Notes under the pieces: generated by a model | The model's input: the letters and a program-made list of their open reading frames with translations, nothing else | What the model was told of the DNA's origin: nothing | Databases searched by the model: none | Shown: positions 57,139 to 64,000 of the stretch, one piece after another | How positions within the stretch are numbered: the stretch's first letter is position 1 | Layout: each line of letters opens with the position of its first letter | Assembly (NCBI GenBank): GCA_963737745.1 | Contig: CAVTTR010000007.1 | Coordinates: 806,001-870,000 of the forward strand | DNA: 64,000 nucleotides | DNA from: Bog-473 sp963737745 | Lineage (GTDB): Bacteria > Actinomycetota > Acidimicrobiia > Acidimicrobiales > RAAP-2 | Direction: 5' to 3' | Program-made: the position numbers and the translations under genes

Positions 57139-58257
57139 TCAGGAAACGCGTACGGGCATCAGTAGGTAGCGGAAGTGGTCATCGTCGGCACCGCGCACGG
57201 TGGCGGCCCGAGAAGCGTCGGCGGACTCGAGAATTACCTCATCGCCCTGTACGGCTTCGGTCCCATCTATCAAATAGGACGGGTTGAAGGCGATCACGAG
57301 ATCCTCTCCGGTGAAATCGCCATCCACCGACTCAGACGCGTCGCCCACCTCCTGGCTCACAACGGTGAGATCCACTCCACCTTGGCGCATGGAGAGACGC
57401 ACGGGCGTCGTGTTGTCACGCACGAGCAGTTGGACGCGGCGTAGGGCGGAAAGAAAGGATTCTTTCCCGAGGTGAAGCCGGTTCGGATAATGGTCTGGGA
57501 TCAACTGGTTGTAATCCGGATAGCGGCCCTCGAGAAGTCGGGTGCTTATTTGCACATTTCCCTGCCAAAAGGTGATTTCGCTGCTACTTGCGGCGACGCC
57601 GACGTGATTACCGTCGCCCTCTCCTCCTTCGTGTCGAGAGGGCAGTCGTTGGAGTTCAGCCAAGGCTCGAGCCGGGACCAAAAGGTCCTCTTCACCGGGC
57701 AACGCGCTGATGCCGGGCAAATCTCGCATGGCCATCCGATACGAGTCGGTGGCCACCATGCGTATGGACCCGTCGATACGTGACAACAAGACGCCGGTGA
57801 GAAGGGGGCGAGCGTCGTCATGCGAGGCGGCACGCACGACTTGGCGCACCGCCTCACCAAGAGCCGCCTCGGGTAGTTGGGTGGTCGCTTCGGTTGTTTT
57901 GCCTACGGCGGGAAACTCAACCACGGGATACGTCCGCAACTTGAAGTTTGAGCGAGCGGCGGAAATGGTGATGTGGTCTTCATCGTTTGCGAATGTGACC
58001 GCCCCCGGCTCGAGCCGGCGGACGATGTCAGTCGAGAGACGTGCGGGAACAACACAGGTTCCATCCTCGACTCCTATGACCTCTTCGGTTACCTGAATAG
58101 TCAGGTCGAGGTCTGTTCCAGTGACCGAGAGCACATTCCCGGTACAGGAGAGAAGGAGACCAGAAAGCACTGGTGAAGAGGTGGCACGCGCACCAACGGC
58201 ACGACCGGCCGTTGCCAGCATGTCGACGAGTGCATCTCGCTCGGATCTGAACTTCAC
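57139..58257 (-). CDS. dnaN: DNA polymerase III sliding clamp (beta)
   Basis: A 372-residue intact clamp with three repeated domains. The N-terminus MKFRSERDALVDMLATAGRA, the middle SYRMAMRDLPGISALPG and the end DDHFRYLLMPVRVS (peptide pocket, LMPVR) are diagnostic. GTG 58257 with AAGGA upstream is the start. Between recF and the dnaA spacer. Confidence 0.96.
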   Translation of the reverse strand: MKFRSERDALVDMLATAGRAVGARATSSPVLSGLLLSCTGNVLSVTGTDLDLTIQVTEEVIGVEDGTCVVPARLSTDIVRRLEPGAVTFANDEDHITISAARSNFKLRTYPVVEFPAVGKTTEATTQLPEAALGEAVRQVVRAASHDDARPLLTGVLLSRIDGSIRMVATDSYRMAMRDLPGISALPGEEDLLVPARALAELQRLPSRHEGGEGDGNHVGVAASSSEITFWQGNVQISTRLLEGRYPDYNQLIPDHYPNRLHLGKESFLSALRRVQLLVRDNTTPVRLSMRQGGVDLTVVSQEVGDASESVDGDFTGEDLVIAFNPSYLIDGTEAVQGDEVILESADASRAATVRGADDDHFRYLLMPVRVS

Positions 58258-58527
58258 CGGAGCTTGTCCTTTCGGCCGTGTCCCCAGTCACCGTTGAGTG
58301 AAGAGGAGAGAAATGTATTTAGTAAAGGTAATAAGGGCTGTGGATTGTGGACGACGTCCGCCCACCGCTGGTGAGAGGCATGAATACCGTCCCCATGGCG
58401 GTGTGGGTGACGGGCCGCCGCCGTCGGTAAGGATTCAACCGTATCCGGATGCCTGGGGACGGGCGACCACGCTATCCCCAGCGCGACCAGGGTTGTCCAC
58501 AGCTTCTCCGGGTGCGCCGCAGGGCAT
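58258..58527. promoter_or_regulatory. oriC: probable oriC in the dnaA-dnaN spacer
   Basis: A 270-base gene-free gap. It has the perfect actinobacterial DnaA box TTGTCCACA (58493-58501) and two overlapping inverted near-matches, TGTGGATTG (58339-58347) and TGTGGACGA (58346-58354). Next to them is the only A/T-rich run of the gap (AAATGTATTTAGTAAAGGTA, 58311-58330), a candidate unwinding element. A further TTGTCCACA falls inside dnaA at 58610-58618. Fewer clear boxes than in model actinobacteria, so it may be partial. Confidence 0.65.
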
Positions 58528-59736
58528 TTATGTACCCCCTCGAACCTGCTGGGTTAGCTCTGTGACCTGCTCATATATCTGGCGGCGTTGTTGCATTTGG
58601 CCGCTTATCTTGTCCACAGCGTGGATGACCGTGGTGTGGTCGCGATTGCCGAAGACGCGGGCAATGGCCGGATAGCTGTAGTCGGTGAGATTTCGGACGA
58701 GGTACATTGCGACCTGGCGTGCCGTGACGAGGGGTCGAGTCCGGCTGGGACCACAAATTGCATCAATACTGAACCCGTAACTGGCCGCGGTGGCCTCGAG
58801 GATCATTTGGGGTGTGATCCGCCGTGGCTCGCCGGCGAGAACGATGTCGGAGAGGACCCGTTCGGCCTGGGCCAGGGAGATTGCCTCTTTGTTGAGTTTG
58901 GCGAAGGCGCTGATACGCGTCAGGGCACCCTCGAGCTCTCGGATGTTGTTCTTTACGTGGGTGGCGATGAATTCGAGCACGTCGTCAGGGACTTCGTGGT
59001 TCTCGCTCTCCGATTTCGAACGGAGAATAGCCAGCCGTGTTTCCAGGTCAGGGGGGTCGATCTCGGTGATCAGACCGGAGAGAAAACGACTCCGGAGGCG
59101 GTCCTCGAGTGTCTCGATCGACTTAGGAGGCCGGTCAGAGGTGAGGACAATCTGCTTCGAGGCGCCCTTGAGGTCGTTATAGGTGTGGAAGAACTCTTCC
59201 TGAAGGCCCTCCTTGTTCTCCATGAACTGCACATCGTCGATGAGAAGGACGTCACACTCGCGATACCGGCGCTTGAAAGCCAGGGTGGTGGAGGTTCGGA
59301 GCGAATCGACGAAGTCATTCATGAAGGTCTCGGTGGTGACATACAGCACCTTGCGACGGCTGAAATTCTCTGAGACGTAATTGCCGATGGCGTGGAGGAG
59401 GTGGGTCTTACCGAGTCCGCTGTCTCCATAAATGAAGAGTGGATTGTAGGAACGACCAGGGGTTTCAGCAACGGCCTGGGCCGCCGCGTGGGCCAGACGG
59501 TTTGAGGAGGCGGCCACAAAAGTCTCGAAGACGAACTTGGGGTCGAGTTGGACCGCCGGCGACTCCCGACCATTCATGCTGACCGGAGAGGTTGGCGCAG
59601 GTCGTTCGAAGGTCTCGGTTGGGGCCGGGACCCCGAGAAATTCCTCCAACTCGGGTTCGATGGCCTCTTGCTGCTGTACTTCGAGACGCCCCCGGACGGG
59701 TGAACCGACCTCGTTGGCCAGGGTGTCTTCAATCAT
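58528..59736 (-). CDS. dnaA: chromosomal replication initiator DnaA, N-terminus cut at a junction
   Basis: The AAA+ region is complete: FVAASSNRLAHAAAQAVAE, Walker A YGDSGLGKTHLLHAIGNY, Walker B LLIDDVQFMENKEG, and the DNA-binding signature SRTRPLVTARQVAMYL plus GNRDHTTVIHAV. Domain II is short. Domain I survives only as its last ~17 residues (MIEDTLANEVGSPVRGRLE). The frame is open to about 59737, after which homology stops and a lysA fragment begins on the other strand. About 70 residues that normally bind DnaB and DiaA/Soj partners are absent. Confidence 0.93.
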   Translation of the reverse strand: MIEDTLANEVGSPVRGRLEVQQQEAIEPELEEFLGVPAPTETFERPAPTSPVSMNGRESPAVQLDPKFVFETFVAASSNRLAHAAAQAVAETPGRSYNPLFIYGDSGLGKTHLLHAIGNYVSENFSRRKVLYVTTETFMNDFVDSLRTSTTLAFKRRYRECDVLLIDDVQFMENKEGLQEEFFHTYNDLKGASKQIVLTSDRPPKSIETLEDRLRSRFLSGLITEIDPPDLETRLAILRSKSESENHEVPDDVLEFIATHVKNNIRELEGALTRISAFAKLNKEAISLAQAERVLSDIVLAGEPRRITPQMILEATAASYGFSIDAICGPSRTRPLVTARQVAMYLVRNLTDYSYPAIARVFGNRDHTTVIHAVDKISGQMQQRRQIYEQVTELTQQVRGGT

Positions 59737-59740
59737 CGGT
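59736..59740. other. junction: dnaA 5' truncation meets lysA 5' truncation
   Basis: dnaA homology ends at about 59736 on the minus strand and lysA homology begins at about 59739 on the plus strand (SVDELRRAV). Both genes lose their starts at the same point. The sequence becomes visibly richer in GC to the right. No transposon end or direct repeat is seen. Best read as a chimeric assembly join; a true rearrangement would kill both genes. Confidence 0.85.
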
Positions 59741-60741
59741 CGACGAACTGCGTCGCGCCGTCGCGGCGGGCGTCGGACGCATCATCGTGGATTCGTTCGC
59801 CGAAATAGACCGGCTGACGGCACTGGCCCGCGCCGCCGGACGGACGCAGCGCGTGCTCGTGCGCGTAACGGTCGGGGTCGAGGCGCACACCCACGAATAC
59901 ATCGCGACCGCGCACGAGGATCAGAAGTTCGGCTTCAGCCTGCGAGGCGGCGATGCCGAACGAGCCGTGGCCGAGGTCGTCGCCGCCGATTCGCTCGAGT
60001 TCGTCGGGCCTGCATTCGCATATCGGCTCGCAGATCTTCGACACCGCCGGCTTCGAGGTCGCCGCGCACCGGGTGGTCGAATTCGCCGCCGAGTTGCGCG
60101 ATCGCCACGGCATCGACGTGTGCCGAGGTCGATCTCGGCGGCGGCCTCGGTATCGCCTACGTCGCCGGCGACGATCCGGAATCGCCCAAGGAGATCGGTC
60201 AGCGATTGCGCGCGATCGTCGAGCACGAATGCGCCGGCGCCGGGCCTGCCGCTGCCCGCGGCTGTCCGTCGAGCCCGGCCGGGCGATCGTCGGGCCGGCC
60301 GCGATCACGGTGTACGAGGTCGGCACCGTGAAGCCCGTCCTGCTCGACGGCGGCATCGAACGAACCTACGTGTCGGTCGACGGCGGCATGAGCGACAACA
60401 TCCGCACCGCGCTCTACGACGCCGAGCTACACGGTCGACGCTGGCCAGCCGCTCGTCCGACGCCGCCCCGATGCGCGCTCGCGTCGTCGGCAAGCACTGC
60501 GAGAGCGGTGACATCGTCGTTCGCGACGCGTGGCTGCCCGGCCGACATCGCGCCGGGCGATCTGATCGCCGTCGCGGCTACCGGTGCCTATTGCCGCAGC
60601 ATGGCCAGCAACTACAACTACGTGCCGCGCCCGCCGGTCGTGGCGGTGCGCGACGGCGAATCGCGCGTGCTCGTGCGGCGAGAGACCGAGAACGATCTTC
60701 TGGCGCTCGACACCGGTTGGGACAGCGGCACCGATGGCTGA
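59739..60741 (+). CDS. lysA: diaminopimelate decarboxylase, 5' truncated (frameshifted)
   Basis: Last step of lysine synthesis. Visible from SVDELRRAVAAGVGRIIVDS on (about residue 100 of 450). Then HSHIGSQIFDTAGFEVAAH, VDLGGGLGIAYVAGDDPES, LSVEPGRAIVGPAAITVYE, VDGGMSDNIRTALYDA (GGM-type), HCESGDIVVRDAWLP (substrate Cys-Glu) and YCRSMASNYNYVPRP. The PLP-binding Lys lay in the lost part. Seven one-base insertions at about 60008, 60123, 60251, 60263, 60428, 60438 and 60539 restore it. It overlaps hom by 8 bases. Confidence 0.88.
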
Positions 60742-62021
60742 ACCACTTCGTGTCGCGTTGCTCGGCTGCGGCGTCGTCGGCTCGCAGGTCGTGCGGCTGA
60801 TGCACGAGCAGGCCGACGACCTCACCGCCCGGGTCGGTGCTCCGCTCGAACTCGTCGGGGTCGCCGTCCGCCGGCCGAACCGCCACGCCGACGTCCCGGC
60901 CGAACCTGCTGACCACCGACGCCGAGACACTCGTCAAGCGCGACGACGTCGATCTCGTCGTCGAGGTGATCGGGGGTATCGAGCCGGCGCGGTCCCTGTT
61001 GCTCGCGGCGCTGGGCTCGGGCAAGAGCGTGGTCAGTGCCAACAAGGCACTGCTGGCCGAAGATGGCGCCTCGTTGTACGAGGCCGCGGCCGCGAATGGC
61101 GTCGACCTCTACTACGAGGCGGCGGTCGGCGGCGCGATACCGGTGATCCGGCCGCTGCGCGAGTCCCTCGCCGGTGACCGGGTCACCCGGGTGATGGGCA
61201 TCGTCAACGGCACGACCAACTTCATCCTCTCGCGCATGGACGCGACCGGGGCCAGCTTCGACGAGTCACTGGCCGAGGCGACCGCGCTCGGTTACGCCGA
61301 GGCCGACCCGAGCGCCGACGTCGACGGTTACGACGCGGCCGCGAAGGCGGCGATCCTGGCCGGGCTCGCCTTCCACACCCGGGTGACGATCGCCGACGTC
61401 CACCGCGAGGGCATCGCGAAGGTCACCGCGGCCGACATCGCCAGTGCGAAGGCGATCGGCTGCACGGTCAAGCTGCTGGCGATCTGCGAGCGCAACAAGG
61501 ACACCGTGTCGGTGCGCGTGCACCCGGCGATGATCCCGCGCACGCATCCGCTGGCCGGAGTAGGCGATGCATTCAACGCCGTGTTCGTCGATGCCGACGC
61601 CGCCGGCTCGCTGATGTTCTACGGCCGCGGAGCCGGGGGAGCGCCGACCGCGAGCGCGGTGCTCGGTGACCTGGTGGCCGTCGCCCGCAACCGGGTCAAC
61701 GGGGGCAGCGGCGCCCGTGAGAGCGCATACGCCGACTTGCGCGTCCAGCCGATGGGCGAGGTCGCCACGCGCTATCACGTGGCTCTCGACGTCGCCGACC
61801 GGCCGGGCGTGCTGGCGGCCGTGGCCCGCGAGTTCGCCGAGCACGAGGTCAGCATCCAGACGGTGCGCCAGGAAGGCCGCGGTGACGCGGCAACGCTGGT
61901 GCTGGTCACCCACGTCGCGTCCGATGCCGCGCTCACCGACACGATCGAGCGGCTCGGCGAGATGGAGTTCATCCGGCGGGCGGCCAGCGTCATGCGGGTC
62001 GAGGGAATGGCGGCGGACTAG
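60734..62021 (+). CDS. hom: homoserine dehydrogenase with ACT domain (one frameshift)
   Basis: Reduces aspartate semialdehyde to homoserine. NAD(P)-binding VALLGCGVVGSQVVRLMHE at the start, then KSVVSANKALLAEDG, GAIPVIRPLRESLAGD, VMGIVNGTTNFILSRM (signature), ALGYAEADPSADVDGYDAA, and a C-terminal ACT domain (DRPGVLAAVAREFAEHEVSI) for threonine feedback. The single shift near 60902 is one extra base in GGCCGAACC. About 429 residues. The ATG sits inside the lysA stop region. Confidence 0.94.
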
Positions 62022-62099
62022 GACTCGGCCACGCCGGCAGCGGCGCCGGCAGTGCCGCGGCGGTCTTTCCGCGGGTCTTCAGGAGGGTTCGAGCAGTCG

Positions 62100-63168
62100 A
62101 TGTCGTACCGCAGCTGGCCGGGCCTGATCGAGCACTACCGATCACGACTACCGGTCACCGACGCGACTCCGGTCGTGACCCTCTTCGAGGGGGCCACCCC
62201 GCTGCTGCCCGCGCCGGGGCTGTCCGAGCGCACCAACTGCACGGTCTATCTCAAGGTCGAGGGCGCGAACCCGACCGGCTCGTTCAAGGACCGCGGCATG
62301 ACGGTGGCGATCTCGAAGGCGAGCCGAGGCCGGCGCGAAGGCGGTCATCTGCGCCTCGACCGGCAACACCTCGGCCAGCGCGGCCGCCTACGCCGTCCGG
62401 GCCGGAATGATCTGCGCCGTGCTCGTGCCGCAGGGCAAGATCGCGCTCGGCAAGATGGCCCAGGCGCTCGTCCACGGCGCCCGGCTGCTGCAGGTCGACG
62501 GCAACTTCGACGACTGCCTCGAGCTGGCGCAGAAGCTGGCGATCGACTACCCGGTCGCCCTGGTCAATTCGGTCAACCCCGATCGCATCGCCGGGCAGAA
62601 GACGGCCGCGTTCGAGATCTGTGACGTGCTCGGCCGCGCGCCCGACGTCCACCTGATCCCGGTCGGCAACGCCGGGAACATCACCGCCTACTGGGCCGGC
62701 TACACCGAGTACGCGCAAGGACGGCGTCGTCGCGACGACGCCGCGGATGTTCGGCTTCCAGGCCGCCGGCGTCGGCGCCGATCGTCAACGGCGAGCCGGT
62801 CCTCAAACCGGTGACGATCGCCACCGCGATCCGGATCGGCAACCCCGCGTCGTGGTCGCAGGCGGTCGCCGCCCGCGACGAGTCCGGCGGCCTGATCGAC
62901 GCGGTCACCGACCGGCAGATCCTCGAGGCCTACCGACTGCTGGCCCGCACCGAAGCGGTGTTCGTCGAGCCGGCCTCGGCGGCCAGTGTCGCCGGGCTGC
63001 TCATGACCGCGGCGGACGGGCGGCTGCCGGCCGGCTCGACGGTCGTCTGCACGGTGACCGGCAACGGGCTCAAGGATCCCGAGTGGGCGATCGCCGGCGC
63101 GCCCAACCCCGAGACGGTGCCGGTCGATGCCCACGCCGCCGCCGGCCAAGCTCGGGCTGGTGGACTGA
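62100..63168 (+). CDS. thrC: threonine synthase (frameshifted)
   Basis: Converts O-phosphohomoserine to threonine with PLP. TPLLPAPGLSERTNCTVYLK-like start, the PLP Lys in NPTGSFKDRGMTVA, ICASTGNTSASAAAYAVRAG, NSVNPDRIAGQKTAAFEI, PVGNAGNITAYWAGYTEY, then KPVTIATAIRIGNPASW, EPASAASVAGLLM. AGGAGG precedes ATG 62100. Extra bases near 62330, 62718, 62773 and 63148 explain the breaks. It ends at TGA 63166, two bases before thrB. Confidence 0.93.
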
Positions 63169-63169
63169 C

Positions 63170-64000
63170 ATGGCCCGTCCGGCATTTCGCGGCGGCGCGG
63201 CCCACGTCCGGGTCCCGGCGACGAGTGCCAACCTCGGTCCCGGCTTCGACGCGCTCGGGCTGGCGCTCGACCTGCACGACGATGTGCGTCGCCGTGATCG
63301 GCGAGGACGGGGTCAGCATCGACATCGCCGGTGAGGGCGCCGACGAAGTGCCCGCGCACCGAGAAGAACCTGGTCGTCAGCGCGATGCGGGCCACGTTCG
63401 ACGAGCTCGGCGGGCAACCCCGCGGCATCGAGCTGTCGTGTGCGAACCGGATCCCGCACGGGCGGGGGCTGGGATCGTCGGCGGCCGCGATCATGGCCGG
63501 CGTGCTGCTGGCGCGCGCGCTCGTCCTCGGCGGCGACCAGGCGATGCCGATGTCGGCCGTGCTCGATCTGGCCAGCCGGCTCGAGGGGCATCCCGACAAC
63601 GTCGCCGCGTGCCTGCTCGGTGGCCTGACGATCGCCTGGACGCTGGCGCACCGGACCGGCGCGACCGGCCCGTGCGCGCCGAAGCCGAGCGCCCGCCCAC
63701 GGTCAGCGCGGTCGGGTCGAACTCGATCCGGCGATCACCCCGTTCGTGTTCGTCCCGCCGACCGCGTCGTCGACCAAGGCGGCGCGCAAGGCGCTGCCCG
63801 AGACGGTGTCGCACGCCGACGCTGCCCACAACGTCGGCCGGGCGGCGCTGCTGGTCGCGGCGCTGAGCGGCAGCGGCCGGCTCGTGCGTCGACGATCCCG
63901 ACGGCGACGAGATCGAACTCGCGTCGCGACCATGCCGGCCGACGTGCTGCTCGCGGCGACCGATGACCGGCTGCACCAGCAATACCGGCGCACCGGAATG
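63170..64000 (+). CDS. thrB: homoserine kinase (frameshifted, 3' end beyond window)
   Basis: GHMP kinase phosphorylating homoserine. Start MARPAFRGGAAHVRVPATSA with NLGPGFDALGLALDLHDDV, then the ATP motif PHGRGLGSSAAAIMAGVLLA, ASRLEGHPDNVAACLLGGLT and, after a break, FVPPTASSTKAARKALPET. Breaks near 63287, 63355, 63680 and 63885. The last residues seen (LAATDDRLHQQYR) belong to the final third. The lysA-hom-thrC-thrB order is common in actinobacteria. Confidence 0.93.

Noticed and set aside
1..64000. CRISPR arrays, transposases, integrases, phage genes, toxin-antitoxin pairs, rRNA
   Set aside because: Scanned on both strands for repeats and family motifs; none found beyond the small repeats listed.

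Overview
The window looks like a chromosomal segment of a high-GC actinobacterium. Evidence includes a WhiB protein, a PASTA-domain PknB with PstP, FhaA/FhaB and CrgA, a GlnR-like regulator beside glnA, and the block dnaA-dnaN-recF-dciA-gyrB-gyrA. The arrangement around fhaA-fhaB-pstP-pbpA-pknB/pabA/crgA matches the origin-proximal region of mycobacteria, but several genes differ. I suspect a deep-branching or uncultured lineage such as Acidimicrobiia; that placement is inference.

Layout. 1-15.3 kb: NAD synthetase (cut by the window edge), an alpha/beta hydrolase, glnA with a GlnR-like regulator, a compact fused 2Fe-2S/molybdenum hydroxylase with RidA, an IscA/ErpA-type protein divergent from Mrp, MBL and NUDIX hydrolases, a DUF929-like membrane protein, whiB, twin ArsA/Get3-like ATPases, a receiver protein, a CBS/CorC protein and tRNA-Pro. 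15.4-31 kb: a D,D-carboxypeptidase, tRNA-Ala, tRNA-Ile, and a loose set of catabolic-type genes (SnoaL-like, four SDRs, LLM flavin oxidoreductase, IclR regulator, pirin, two hotdog thioesterases, thiolase). 31-38.7 kb: cell-envelope signalling operon (fhaA, fhaB, pstP, pbpA, pknB), pabA, crgA and tRNA-Leu. 38.9-51 kb: a 5'-3' exonuclease, geranylgeranyl reductase, MenG, a UbiA-like membrane protein, RNase D, acyl-CoA ligase, aldo/keto reductase, a two-lobed dCTP deaminase, signal peptidase I and a RodZ-like protein. 51-59.7 kb: gyrA, gyrB, dciA, recF, dnaN, a probable oriC, and dnaA.

At about 59,737 dnaA stops without its first ~70 residues and abuts, head to head, a lysA that lacks its own 5' third. 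The rest of the window (lysA-hom-thrC-thrB) is visibly richer in GC. This looks like a chimeric join between two genomes or two loci, so the last 4.3 kb should not be assumed to belong with the rest.

Many genes between 4 and 15 kb, 28 and 41 kb and after 59.7 kb are split by frameshifts. Where I could work out the intended reading, nearly every one is explained by one extra G or C, often a C before GAG, GAC or AAG. The affected genes are mostly essential, so I read these as sequencing or assembly insertions and annotate such genes as whole. I found no mobile element, CRISPR array, phage gene or rRNA, and no obvious new defence or biosynthetic system. The items most worth a second look are the dnaA/lysA junction, the compact fused molybdenum protein, the missing rodA and pknA, and the paired hairpins after tRNA-Pro.
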